64,000 nt of DNA. Origin: Candidatus Paraburkholderia kirkii. Its GTDB lineage: Bacteria > Pseudomonadota > Gammaproteobacteria > Burkholderiales > Burkholderiaceae. Below the pieces are notes generated by a model. That model was not told the DNA's origin and did no database searches. It saw only the letters and a list, made by a program, of their open reading frames with translations. The DNA lies in the NCBI GenBank assembly GCA_001189345.1, contig LFKV01000035.1:1-64000 (forward strand), in the 5' to 3' direction. Positions 19,535-29,565 of this stretch are shown here, one piece after another (the stretch's first letter is position 1; each line of letters starts with the position of its first letter). A program made the position numbers and the translations under genes.

Positions 19535-21552
19535 TCACGCCTTTTTACGCGTCAGCGCCCACAGCAGATACGGCGCGCCGATCAGCGCGGCCATCAGGCC
19601 GGCGGGCATCTCGTTCGGAAACAGCACGAGACGCCCGAGCCATGCCGCGAGCACCATCAGCAAGCCGCCGATCGATGCGGACGCCAGCATCTGCTCGCGC
19701 ACGCGTCACGCCCAGCGAGCGCGCGAGATACGGCGCCATCAGACCGACGAACGACCACGGGCCGATCAGAATCGTCGACGTCGCGGTGAGCAGCGCGGCG
19801 AGCAACAGCACGCCGAGCCGCGCGAGCCCGACGCGCACGCCGAGCGAACGGCTGGTGGTATCGCCGAGCGAAAGCAGTTCCAGCACGCGCGCGAAGCACG
19901 GCGCGGCGATCAGGCCGAACAGCGCGACGCCCGTCGCAATCGCCGAGGCGAGCGGCTGCACGTAGTAGGTCGAGCCGACCACGAAGTTGAGAACCAGGGC
20001 GGCGCGCGGATCGCCGGACGCCGTCACCGTGCCGCTGACCGCCTGGAAGAGCGCGCCGATCGCCACGCCGATCAGCAGCAGGCGCTCGGACGCATAAGTC
20101 GCGCGGCGTCCGAACCAGAGCAGCAGCGCGAGCGTGAGCAGCGCGCCGATGAGGCACGTCGCGAACAGATGCAGCGGCCCCGGCGCTGCAAACGTGAATA
20201 CCGCGACGACGAGACCGAGCGCGCCGCCCGAACTCACGCCGATCAGATCCGGACTCGCGACGGGATTGCCCGTCATGCGCTGAATCAGTGCGCCCGCGAG
20301 GCCGAGCATGATGCCGGCGGCGAGCGCCGCCGCGAGATGCGGCACATGCCAGAACGCCAGCGCTCTCACCTGCGCGAGGCTCGCGATGCGCCATCCGTCG
20401 AGACCGCGTCCGATGGTCAGCGAGGCGAGCACGGCGAGCACCGTCAGGAGCGCGACCGCAATGAGCAGAGCGACCGGCCGCGCACTGCGCGTCGACACGA
20501 CGCCGTCCTGTTCCTGCCCGCGCAAATCCGGACGCGACTTCAACTGACGCAGCAGCCAAAGCAGCATCGGCGCACCGAAGAGCGCGGTGACGGCGCCGGT
20601 CGGAATCAGGCGTGCGCCGAATACGCCGGTTGCGCCGATGGCCTGCACGGCGGCATCGGTCAGCCACAACAGGAGCGCGCCGAACACCGGCGCCCAGATC
20701 AGCCGCGCATGGAAGCGTCGCGCACCGGCGAATCGCGCGAGCGTCGGCGCACCCAGTCCGATGAAACCGATCACCCCGACCGCGCTCACCACGCACGCCG
20801 TCAGCGCGACCGCGAGGCCGAGCGCCGCAAGACGCGTGCGCGCGAGCGATACGCCGAGTCCGCGCGCGGTGCTCTCGCCCGCCTCGAACAGTCCGAGCGG
20901 ACGGCGTAGCCACGCCACGACGACGATCGCCGCGCAAAGTCGCATGAATAATGCGGCGCACGCGTGCCAGCCTTGTTGATCGAGCGCGCCGCCGCCCCAG
21001 ATCATCAAGCCGACGAGCAGTTGAAAATGTGAGATCGCGAGCGCGAGACTCAGCGATCCGCAATACAGACTCACGATCATGCCCGCGAGAATCACCGCGA
21101 GCGATGCCAGCCGCTGTCGCCATGCAAGCGCGAACACGACGAGCATCGCAATCGCGCCGCCGCCCAGCGCGATGAGTTCGCGCTGCGACGCGAGCCACGC
21201 GGGCGCCCAGATCGTGGCGACGGACAGCGCCAGATAGGAGCCGGGGGAAGATCCCGAGCGTCATCGGCTCGGCAAGCGGATTGCACAGCACCTGCTGCGC
21301 GACCGCGCCGGCGAGCGCCAGTGCCGCGCCGCATACCAGCGTCATCGCCAGGCGCGGCATCGCGCTTTCATGCACGATCAGCTGATGCAGATTGCCCGGC
21401 TCGGGCTTGATGAGCGCATCCCACAGGCTCGCGCCCGCGAGTTGCGCGTGCATCGCGTAGAGGGTGAGCAAGGTCGCCGTCGCCGCGACCGCGAGCGACA
21501 CGATCCACAGCAGGCTGCCCAAGCGCGGATGCAGTTCGACGGAACGACACAT
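19535..21552 (-). pseudogene. fhuB: FhuB-like double permease of a siderophore importer, frameshifted
   Basis: A FecCD-type inner-membrane permease of double length, normally about 660 residues in two homologous halves. A possible start is the ATG ending at 21552 (MCRSVELHPRLGSLLWIVSL). The first half reads to CNPLAEPMTLGI, then shifts near 21245. The main frame carries the first-half motif VIGFIGLGAPTLARFAGARR and the second-half NPVASPDLIGVSSGGALGLV and SFVGLMAPYLARSLGV. A last shift near 19700 precedes GRLVLFPNEMPAGLMAALIG and the end ALTRKKA. The family imports ferric hydroxamate-type siderophores across the inner membrane with the FhuC and FhuD partners encoded just upstream. Confidence 0.85.
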
Positions 21553-22245
21553 ATTGCGGCCGATCCATAGCAGATTGGCGTGCGGCGCCCGCGCGAGCGA
21601 TTCCATTTCGACGATGCTCATCTCGCCCTTGACGAGCGCGCCGCCGGCGGCGTTGACGAGGCCGAGCATGACGAGCAGTTCATCAAACATGCTGCCGGGT
21701 CCGTATAGCCGCAAGTGCCGGTCGTCGACCGGTTCCGCGACGAGCAGCGGCGCGTAGGCAGCCGTAAGTGCCGCACGCGATTCGTCGATCACGACATCGG
21801 TTTGCCTGAGCAATGCTTCGGCTTCGGATGCGCGGCCGATAGGCTCGGCGAGCGTCATCGCCTCGTCACGCATCGCGCGATAGGGCTTCGCATCGCTCAT
21901 ATAAGCGCCGAGCGTGAGCGTCGGCGCAATACGTTCGAACGAAGCGCGTACGCGCGCATGCGCGGGCGTCGCCACGATCAGGTCGGGCCGCAATTCATAG
22001 AGCAGATCGTAGTTCGGCTGGAACAGGAGGCCGATGTCCACGACGCCCGCGGGCAGCGGCGGCTCCACGACGCCGCTCCTGTACCATGCGGGCGCGGGCA
22101 ATCCGACGGGCGCCACGCCGATCGACAACAGCATCTCCGCGAGGTCCCAGCTCAGCGGAATCACGCGCGGTGACGTAGTTGCAAACGTACCGCGTGGAAG
22201 CATCGCGGCCGCGCAAAGCGCGCGTACGAACGCGCGGCGCCTCAT
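21553..22245 (-). pseudogene. fhuD: FhuD-like siderophore-binding protein, C-terminus missing
   Basis: The start codon overlaps the stop of the ATPase gene (ATGA). The protein begins MRRRAFVRALCAAAMLPRGT, a signal-like Arg-rich leader, and has the periplasmic-binding segments RVIPLSWDLAEMLLSIGVAP, NYDLLYELRPDLIVATPAHA and LYGPGSMFDELLVMLGL. About 230 residues are present; after ANLLWIGRN it passes straight into the permease gene in the same frame. The last 50-60 residues of the family are absent, which points to a deletion across the fhuD/fhuB junction near 21553. The hybrid reading frame then runs into the permease start. Confidence 0.75.
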
Positions 22246-23045
22246 CGCGGCACTCCCACCGCGCGGCCGCTCGACGGATCGCGCAGCACGTTCATCGGCA
22301 CGCCGTAGATCGCTTCGAGATTCGCGCCGGTCATGATCTCGGCGGGCGCGCCCTGCATCAGGATGCGCTCCTGCCGCAGCGCGACGATGCGGTCGCAGAA
22401 GCGCGCCGCCATGTTGATGTCGTGCAGCACGATCACCGCCGCGATACGCCGCCGCTCGCACAGCGTGCGCACGAGTTCGAGCACTTCCACCTGATGCACG
22501 ATATCGAGCGCGGACGTGGGTTCGTCGAGCAGAAGGCAGCGGCTGTCCTGCGCGATCAGCATCGCCAGCCACACACGCTGCCGCTTGCCGCCCGAAAGAC
22601 TGTCCACCATGCGATCCGCGTAGCGCGCGACATCGGTCATCCGCATGGTCTCGGCGACGTGTGCGCGATCGTCGCCACCGAATACGCCGAGACTGCCGTG
22701 CCACGGATAGAGCCCGAGCGCGACGAGTTCACGCACCCGCATGCCGTCCGTCGATGGCGTGCTCTGCGGCAAATGTGCCACGCGGCGCACGAATTCGCGC
22801 GGCTTCCACGATGCGATAAGCCGGCCGTGAAAGCGGATCGCGCCCGTAAAGCGCGCGTGATGACGCGCGAGCAGACGCATCAGTGTCGTCTTGCCGGAAC
22901 CATTGTGTCCGATGAGCCCGGTCACGCGCTCGGGCTCGATGGCGAGATCGATATCGTCGAGCAGCGTCGCGGCGCCCGCCTCGAAGCGCACCTTGTTCAG
23001 TTCGAAGAGCGGCGCTTCGCCCATGCGTATCTGATTCATGTTCAT
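22242..23045 (-). CDS. fhuC: Siderophore ABC transporter ATP-binding protein, FhuC-like
   Basis: An intact 267-residue ATPase: Walker A GLIGHNGSGKTTLMRLLARH, Q-loop region AHLPQSTPSTDGM, signature DSLSGGKRQRVWLAML, Walker B CLLLDEPTSALD and switch His in VIVLHDINMA. It begins at the ATG ending at 23045, overlapping the exporter stop by four bases, and its own stop overlaps the fhuD start. All other parts of this operon are broken, so the intact ATPase probably no longer serves a working importer. Confidence 0.88.
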   Translation of the reverse strand: MNMNQIRMGEAPLFELNKVRFEAGAATLLDDIDLAIEPERVTGLIGHNGSGKTTLMRLLARHHARFTGAIRFHGRLIASWKPREFVRRVAHLPQSTPSTDGMRVRELVALGLYPWHGSLGVFGGDDRAHVAETMRMTDVARYADRMVDSLSGGKRQRVWLAMLIAQDSRCLLLDEPTSALDIVHQVEVLELVRTLCERRRIAAVIVLHDINMAARFCDRIVALRQERILMQGAPAEIMTGANLEAIYGVPMNVLRDPSSGRAVGVPR

Positions 23046-24660
23046 GCGATGTCGTCGTGTTCGACCACGCGGCCGAAGTCGAGCTTGATGGTGCGGTCGG
23101 CGAGATGGAAATAGCGGTCGTCGTGCGTGATGACGACGACCGTCTTGCCCTTCGCCCTGAGATCGGGCAGGAGCCTGCGATAGAACACGTCCTTGAAGAC
23201 CGGGTCCTGATCGGCGGCCCATTCGTCGAAGAGATAAAATGGCCTGTCTTCGGGATAAGCGACGAGCAACGTAAGCCGCTCGCGCTGGCCTTTCGGCAGA
23301 TCGAGCGTGGAAAACACGCCGTTTTCGATGCGGACCTTGTGCGCGAGCTGCAGGTCGTCGAGCAAGGCGCGCGCGCTGGCGTCGATATCCCGAACGCGCA
23401 TGCCGAGCAGGGTGTCGAAGAGAAAGAAATCGCTGAACACGACCGGAAAAAGCTGGCGATACGCGGCGCGTCCGGCTTCCGTGACTTCGACGCCGTCGAG
23501 CAGAATGCGCCCGCTTTCCGGCGCGTACAGCCCGACGATCATCTTCGCGAGCGTGGTCTTGCCGCTACCGTTTCCGCCGATCAGATAGACGAGTTCGCTC
23601 GGCGCGAAGCGCAGATCGACCGGCCCGAGCGTAAAGACCGAGTTCTCTTTTTCGCGGAAATAGCGATGCGTGACACCTTCGAGCATGATGCTGCGGAACC
23701 TCGCGGCGTCTGCCACGGCCGCGCTCGCTTCGGCGGGCAAATCCGCATTCACCTGTTCCACACGCTCCAGCGCGATACGCGCGGTGCTCAGCATCGGAAT
23801 TGCCGAGAGCACGCTTTCGATCGGCATGGTCATGTAGAGGAAGATCATCGCGTAACCGGACATCACATGCGCGGACACGAGCACGTAACGCGTCAGCACG
23901 AACAGCACGCCGCCGATGAACGCGAAGAAGATGAAGCTGCCCCAGCTCGACGCCGCCATATAAAGCACGTAGCCGCGCGTGCGCTGCACGCGCACTGCTT
24001 CGACATTCATCGCCAGCAGATCGTCGACGAATTCACGCATGCGCGCGCGATGAAGCTTGAGTTCCTTCGCGCCGTCGAACAGCGCGCGAAAACGACCGAC
24101 GAGCGTGTCCTCGCGCTGCCGCGAACTGCGCGAATGATACAGCCCGCGCACGTTCGCCGCATGAAACCCCGCCGCACCGATCAGCACTGTCACCGCGGCG
24201 AACATCAGGATCTGCCACGAGAGATAGCCGAGATACGCCAGGCAGCCCGCGATCACCGCGCTGTTCATCACGAGTCCCGGCAAACCGATGAACAGCACGA
24301 CGATCGAATCGAGATCCTGCGTGAGCACGTTCAGCGCCCGCGCCGACCCTTGCCGCTCGACGTGCGCGAACGGCGCTTCCGATATTCGCGCAGATGGTGC
24401 GCATGCGCAGACTGGCCTTGGCGTTCTGCCCGAGGCTCATGAAAAGCGTCTGCGAACCCGTGCGGGTAATCAGTACGATCACGCTGATGACGAGAAAGCG
24501 CAGCCCGAGATGCGCCATCTCGTCGCGCGATGCGATCAGCGCCTGATTGATCAGCGCGACCAGTGCCGCGCTGCCGAAGCCGCTTGCGAGACTCATTGCT
24601 GCGGCGACGAGCAGCCGGGCGCGCGAGCCCTTGACCAGACAGATGCCAGAGTGTCTGCAT
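23042..24660 (-). pseudogene. PvdE/cyclic-peptide-type siderophore exporter, frameshifted
   Basis: A fused membrane-ATPase exporter of the PvdE/SyrD kind, which exports peptide siderophores or their precursors to the periplasm. A likely start is the ATG ending at 24660 (MQTLWHL), six bases after the receptor stop, with a shift within ten codons. One frame then reads SLASGFGSAALVALINQALI to ASLRMRTICANIGS. A second shift near 24370 leads into the long remaining frame (LDSIVVLFIGLPGLVMNSAV). Its ATPase has Walker A LIGGNGSGKTTLAKMIVGLY and Walker B YLFDEWAADQDPVFK. Two frameshifts inactivate it. Confidence 0.85.
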
Positions 24661-24666
24661 TTACAT

Positions 24667-26023
24667 TTACCACTGGTACCTTGCCGTCCCGATCACCGAT
24701 CGATCCGAGCCATAATAGCACTGCGTAACGCTGTTGCAGTACGCGATGTACTGTCGATTGAACAGGTTGCTCGCGTTGATCGCGAAGCGCCAGTTGCGCA
24801 CATCGTAATGAACGGCGGCGTCGACGAGAAAGTGGCTCGGCACCTTGAAGGTGTTCCCCGGATCACCCGCCGACGTACCGACGTAGCGTGCGCCGCCGCC
24901 GAAACCCAGGCCGCGCAGATCGCCGCGTTGCAACGTGTAGTCGATCCAGAGCGACGCCATGTTGATCGGCGCGCCGGTCGGCGGCGTCTTGCCGAGCGAC
25001 GGATCGTCCGCTGCTGCCGCGATCACCGTCTGATTCAGATACGCATACGACGCGATCATCGACAGGCCTTCGGTCAGACTCATGTGCGCTTCGGCTTCGA
25101 AGCCGCGCGAGCGGATCTCGCCCGACTGCGTCGTGAAACCCGGATGAGCGTCGTCGAGCGTTTGCACGTTTGTCTGACGCAAATCGAATGCCGCGATCGT
25201 AAAGAGCGCGTTGTAGCCCTTCGGCTGATACTTCACGCCGACTTCGTATTGCTTGCCCCGCGTCGGCTGGAACGGCGAACCATCGAATGTGACGCCCGCG
25301 GCCGGCTCGAACGACTTGGCGAAGCTCGCGTACGGCGCGATGCCCGACTCGAATTCATACGAGAGGCCCGCGCGCCACATGAACGCATGTTGCTGACTGC
25401 GCGTCTGTTCGCCATCGGTCGTACTGGCATTGCGCGCCCAGTCCTGACGCGCGCCGAGCGTCAGCGTCCAGCCCTTGTAGCGAAGCTGATCCTGCGCGTA
25501 CACGCCCAGTTGCGTCTGCCCGATGTACTGCTTCGTCGTATCGGGCACGTAAGGCACGGCGCTGTAGTCGGGCGCGAAAATGTCGATGGTGCCGAGCGCG
25601 AACCCGCGGCTGACGCGGTTCGTCACGCGCTGCACGTCGAAGCCGAACAACAGCGTCTGGTTGACCGCGCCGGTGCTGAATTTCGCCTCGGCCTGCGTGT
25701 CGATCGTGTAGTTGGCGAGATGCTCGTCCGTTATTGTTGGTGAAGAGGCCCGCCGTGCGCTGATCGGCCGCGAGCGCGCCGAAGATCGAGTTCTGATAGA
25801 ATTGGATGTCCTGATGCAGATAACGCGCGCTCTGGCGAATCTTCCACGTGTCGTTGAACGCGTGCTCGAACAGATAGCCGATGGTGAATTGCTGCCGCTT
25901 GAATCGATCCGTATCCGGATTGCCGAGATAGTCGTGCGATGAAATGTGCCCGTTGACGTTCGGCAGAATCGTGCCCGCGGTGGGCACCGGATTGAAGAGG
26001 CCGCCCTGCGGATCGTACTGGTA
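24667..26023 (-). pseudogene. TonB-dependent siderophore receptor, N-terminal third removed at an IS630 scar
   Basis: Only the barrel remains, about 450 residues. It begins HYQYDPQGGLFNPVPTAG exactly where an IS630 end joins (TA at 26022-26023). It continues GYLFEHAFNDTWKIRQSARY, shifts frame near 25735 and then reads LANYTIDTQAEAKFSTGAVN, VYAQDQLRYKGWTLTLGARQ and the terminal NASNLFNRQYIAYC, ending RYQW. Signal peptide, TonB box and plug are gone. The stop is six bases before the exporter start, so receptor, exporter and importer formed one operon. No siderophore synthetase gene remains next to it. Confidence 0.87.
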
Positions 26024-26065
26024 GTGCACTGCGTCATTGAATTAGCACCCTGTCTGTGTTCAGAT
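26024..26065 (-). mobile_element. 42-base IS630 end scar
   Basis: Bases 26031-26065 match, as reverse complement, the right end 35306-35340 of the IS630 copy exactly over 35 bases; the outermost seven are slightly diverged. A TA target dinucleotide precedes it at 26022-26023. The rest of the element is missing and the next base belongs to a mocA-like gene, so a deletion has removed the IS body and neighbouring DNA. Confidence 0.9.
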
Positions 26066-26363
26066 TCAGCGACGCGACGCCCGCCGCCACCGACGTCATC
26101 TGTCCGTCGGCGTAGCACGGGTTGAACTGGAAGCGCAGTGGCAGACCGTCGAGCGCGTTGACGATCGCGCGCCCGTTGAAGCCGGTCACGACGACCACCT
26201 CCCGCGGTCCGGCCGCGAGCAGCGCGCGAGCCGTCCGCCGCACCGCCGCCTCGCCGCCGACCGGCAACAGCAGCTTGTGCCGGCCCTGCATTCTCGACGA
26301 CGTGCCGGCCGCGAGCAGCACCGCGGAAAACGCCGGCAGATCCGCTGCGCGGTCCGGGTTCAT
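26066..26363 (-). pseudogene. MocA-type nucleotidyltransferase, truncated by the IS630 scar
   Basis: The N-terminal half of a molybdenum-cofactor nucleotidyltransferase-like protein, about 100 of roughly 200 residues. Visible are the nucleotide-binding AVLLAAGTSSRMQGRHKLLL, then REVVVVTGFNGRAIVNALDG and FNPCYADGQMTSVAAGV. The last eight or nine residues (NTDRVLIQ) are encoded by the IS scar. The start overlaps the stop of the XdhC-type gene (ATGA), so it was the last gene of the CO dehydrogenase operon. Such proteins mature the molybdenum cofactor of CO dehydrogenase-like enzymes. Confidence 0.85.
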
Positions 26364-27422
26364 ACCGCCTCCCGCGGCTTCTCCTCCTTCACCGCGCTCG
26401 CCAGATACCGCTCCGGCGCGCGCTCGAACTCCTGCCGGCAGCCGTCGCAGCAGAAATAGACCCGTTGTCCGTCGCGCTCCACGACATGTTTCGTTTCGCC
26501 GTCGGGATATCGACCGCCATCCCGCACACGGGATTGACATAGCGCACGGGCGGCGCAACCGGCGCCATCGCTTCGCACGGCGGCATGGCCGGCACCGCGC
26601 GCGGCTCGGCCGACCGCATCCGCTTCCAGCGTCCTGCGCAGCTCGACGAGCCCCGCGACCGCGCCGAGCGCGATCTCCTGCGGCGTGCGCGCGCGGATGC
26701 GCGGGCCGGCCGGCGCATGCAGCGCGGCGAGCCGCGCCTCGTCGATGCCGCGCTCGCGCATCGTCGCGCACAGCCGATCCGCCTTGCGCTGGCTCCCGAT
26801 CAGCAGCACGCCTCTTGCCACCGTGCGCAGCGCGACCTCGAGCGCGTCTTCGTCGCCGTCTCCCTGGGTCGCGACGAGAATCAGTTGCGGATCGAGCTCC
26901 CGGAACGCCTGCGCGTCGAAGCCGCGAATCGCGCGCGGCGCACCGAGCGCCGCGAACGGCTCCGTCGTCGGGGCGGCCGGGTACGCGCGCAACCCCATCC
27001 GCTGCGCGAGCACGAACGCCTCGAGCGCGGCGGGCGTGGCGCCGAGTATCAGCACCACGGGTGCGAGCACGGACGGATGAATGAAGAGCTCGGTCGTGCC
27101 GTTGCTCGCGCACGGCATCGCGTGATGTTCGACCCCGCGCTCCGGTTCGACTTCCGCGTTGCTGATGCGCACGAGCTTCGGCTGCCCCGAGCGCATCGCG
27201 TCGAGCGCGGCCTGCACGACGATCGCGCGCGCAGCCGCCGCCGATCCAGCCGTGCAGCGTGCCGTCGCCCTCGACGATCGCCTGCGCGCCGACCCAGGAC
27301 GACGTGGGCGGCAGCGCGCAGATCACAGTCGCCACCGCGAACAGACGCGCTTCGTCGGCGAGGCGCTGCTCTAGCCGCAGCAGCGCGTCGGACGAGAGCG
27401 TGGCGTTTTCTATGGCATGCAT
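26360..27422 (-). pseudogene. XdhC-family maturation protein with C-terminal YHS domain, frameshifted
   Basis: XdhC/CoxF-type proteins help insert sulfurated molybdenum cofactor into xanthine or CO dehydrogenases. The start (ATG ending at 27422) gives ATVICALPPTSSWVGAQAIV and GTLHGWIGGGCA, then a shift near 27225. The second frame carries LVRISNAEVEPERGVEHHAM, VLILGATPAALEAFVLAQRM and PAGPRIRARTPQEIALGAVA. Near 26590 another frame holds YVNPVCGMAVDIP. After a further shift HVVERDGQRVYFCCDGCRQE completes a YHS metal-binding domain. The XdhC-YHS fusion is unusual enough to note. At least three shifts inactivate it. Confidence 0.82.
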
Positions 27423-27450
27423 GGCGGCGCTCGCTAGGACTCGATAGAAC

Positions 27451-28650
27451 TCACTGAAGGAAGGACAGCACGCGGGGCAGCACGCGTTCGAGACTGTCCA
27501 GATCCGCCGCGCCCGCCAGCAGGTCGAGGAACGGCAACGCCGCCGGCATGCCCGCGCTGCTCGGCGTGAAGCCCGGACGGCCGGCGAGCGGATTGAGCCA
27601 CACGATGCAGCGACAGCGCCGCCGCACGCTCCGCAGCGCCTCCTGGAGACGCGACGGCTCGCCGGCGTCGTAGCCGTCGCTGACGATCACGACCGCGGTA
27701 CGCGAATGCAGCAGCGCGGCCGCGTGCTGCCGGTTGAAGGCATCGATGCTGTCGCCGATGCGCGTGCCGCCCGCCCAGCCGAGCGAAAGCATCTGCAGCC
27801 GCTCCTGCGAGCGCCACGGATCGGCGTCGCGCAGCGCCTGGCCGATGCCGACAAGCTGCGTATGAAAGATGAAGCAGTGCACGTCGGACAGGCGCGCGCT
27901 GATCACGCGCGCGAGCCGCAGAAAGAAGAAGCTGTAGAGGCTCATCGACCGGCTCACGTCGAGCAGCATCACGATGCGCGGCTTCACGCGCTGCCGGCGG
28001 CGGCGGCGCGCGAGCTCGAACGGCACGCCGCCATGCGCGACGCTCAGGCGCACGGTGCGCGCCATGTCGATCAGGCGGCCCGCCGTCGCGCGGCGCTCGC
28101 GGCGCACCTGAAGGCCGCGCAGCCGCGCGACGAAGCGGCGGATCGCCTCGTCGATCGTATAGAGCGCATCCGGCTGATGCAGATGCCGGAAATCCGCATG
28201 CAGCAGCGACGTCTCGCGGCTCGCGCCGTGCTCGGCGGTGCTGCCATCGGTGTGCCCCGCGTCGGCGCCGCGCCCCGCGAGCGCGAGCGGCGTGCCTTCG
28301 CTGCCGTCGCCCGCCATGTCGTCGCGCCTGCCTTCCAGCGCGATCGGTCCCGCGCCGCCCGCCTCGCTCGCGACGAACACCGTGCGGTTCGGCGCGAGGA
28401 AGTACGCGTCGAAGAGCACGTCGAAGCGCCGCCATTCCTCCGCACGCGAGCACAGGAGCTCGCGCAGGCTCCAGCGCAAGAGCGGCTGATCGAACTGGCC
28501 GACGCGCTGCGCGACCTCCATGGCCGCCGCCATGTCGCTGCCCGTCACGCGAAAGCCGTTCTCCCGCAGCCAGCCGGCGAAGCCGACGTAGCGCGAAGCG
28601 AGCATATCCGCGAGCCCGGGAGCGGAGGAACGAGCGCGCCCGGTCAACAT
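27451..28650 (-). CDS. coxE: CoxE-type VWA-domain protein
   Basis: An intact 399-residue protein with a von Willebrand A fold in its C-terminal half. The MIDAS-type motif is MLLDVSRSMSLYSFFFLRLA, followed by GGTRIGDSIDAFN and VVIVSDGYDAGEP. The N-terminal half is the helical CoxE region (ASRYVGFAGWLRENGF, DVLFDAYFLAPNRTVFVASE). The start overlaps the coxD stop. CoxE works with the AAA+ protein CoxD in maturing the copper-molybdenum site of CO dehydrogenase. Both stay open although the enzyme genes are destroyed. Confidence 0.88.
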   Translation of the reverse strand: MLTGRARSSAPGLADMLASRYVGFAGWLRENGFRVTGSDMAAAMEVAQRVGQFDQPLLRWSLRELLCSRAEEWRRFDVLFDAYFLAPNRTVFVASEAGGAGPIALEGRRDDMAGDGSEGTPLALAGRGADAGHTDGSTAEHGASRETSLLHADFRHLHQPDALYTIDEAIRRFVARLRGLQVRRERRATAGRLIDMARTVRLSVAHGGVPFELARRRRRQRVKPRIVMLLDVSRSMSLYSFFFLRLARVISARLSDVHCFIFHTQLVGIGQALRDADPWRSQERLQMLSLGWAGGTRIGDSIDAFNRQHAAALLHSRTAVVIVSDGYDAGEPSRLQEALRSVRRRCRCIVWLNPLAGRPGFTPSSAGMPAALPFLDLLAGAADLDSLERVLPRVLSFLQ

Positions 28651-29537
28651 GCGGCCGCCAGCTTTTCGACGACGGACCGGGTGAAGCCCGTGCGGTCCTC
28701 GCGCGTCTTCACGAGCGCGGACAGCGAATCCATGATGCGCTCGATGCCGGCCGCGTCGAACGTGCTCACGCCCAGACGCAGCAGCGCCGCCGCCCAGTCG
28801 AGCGTTTCCGCGATGCCGGGCTTCTTGCGCAGATCCATCTGCCGCACCGTCTGCACGAACTCGACGACCTGCTGCGCGAGCTTCGCGGGCATCTGCGGCG
28901 CCTGCGCGCGCACGATCGCGAGTTCCTTCGCGAAGTCCGGATAGTCGACGTAGTGATAGAGGCAACGGCGGCGCAGCGCGTCGGAAATCTCGCGCGTGCC
29001 GTTCGACGTCAGGATCACGACCGGCCGCTCCACCGCGCGAATCACGCCGAGCTCGGGAATCGAGATCTGGAAGTCGGAGAGGAGCTCCAGCAGATACGCC
29101 TCGAACGCTTCATCGGTGCGGTCGATCTCGTCGATCAGCAGCACGGCGGCGGGCGTGGTCGTGATCGCATCGAGCAGCGGGCGCTTCAACAGATAGCGCT
29201 CGGAGAAGATGTCCTGCTCCTTCTCGGGCATCGGCCGCGCATCCTGCTCGAGCAACTTGATCGCCAGCAGCTGGCGCTGATAGTTCCATTCGTACAGCGC
29301 CGAATGAACATCGAGCCCCTCGTAGCATTGCAGGCGGATCAGGCGCGTATCCGACAGGCGCGCGAGCGCCTTCGCGACCTCGGTCTTGCCGACGCCCGCC
29401 TCGCCTTCGAGCAGCAAGGGCCGCCGCATGTCGGTCGCGAGCAGCAGCGTCGCGGCGAGACTGCGCTCGGCGATATAGCCGTGGCGGTCCAGGCGCTGCT
29501 GCAGCTCGAGCACTTCGCTCATGCGGTCGGAATGCAT
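28644..29537 (-). CDS. coxD: CoxD-type MoxR AAA+ ATPase
   Basis: An intact 297-residue MoxR-type ATPase: Walker A LLLEGEAGVGKTEVAKALAR, Walker B AAVLLIDEIDRTDEAFEAYL, sensor-like VVILTSNGTREISDALRRRC. The longest start is the ATG ending at 29537; MSEVLELQQ from 29522 is an alternative. CoxD is the chaperone-like ATPase that activates apo-CO dehydrogenase together with CoxE, whose gene follows with a seven-base overlap. Confidence 0.88.
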   Translation of the reverse strand: MHSDRMSEVLELQQRLDRHGYIAERSLAATLLLATDMRRPLLLEGEAGVGKTEVAKALARLSDTRLIRLQCYEGLDVHSALYEWNYQRQLLAIKLLEQDARPMPEKEQDIFSERYLLKRPLLDAITTTPAAVLLIDEIDRTDEAFEAYLLELLSDFQISIPELGVIRAVERPVVILTSNGTREISDALRRRCLYHYVDYPDFAKELAIVRAQAPQMPAKLAQQVVEFVQTVRQMDLRKKPGIAETLDWAAALLRLGVSTFDAAGIERIMDSLSALVKTREDRTGFTRSVVEKLAAAC

Positions 29538-29565
29538 CGCGGCCTCGCGCGGATCGTCGTCGCGT

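Noticed and set aside
19657-22704. A 1,015-codon minus-strand frame covering fhuC to fhuB
   Set aside because: Only the middle carries fhuD and the first part of fhuB; the ends are out-of-frame readings of fhuC and fhuB. It is a patchwork, not one protein.
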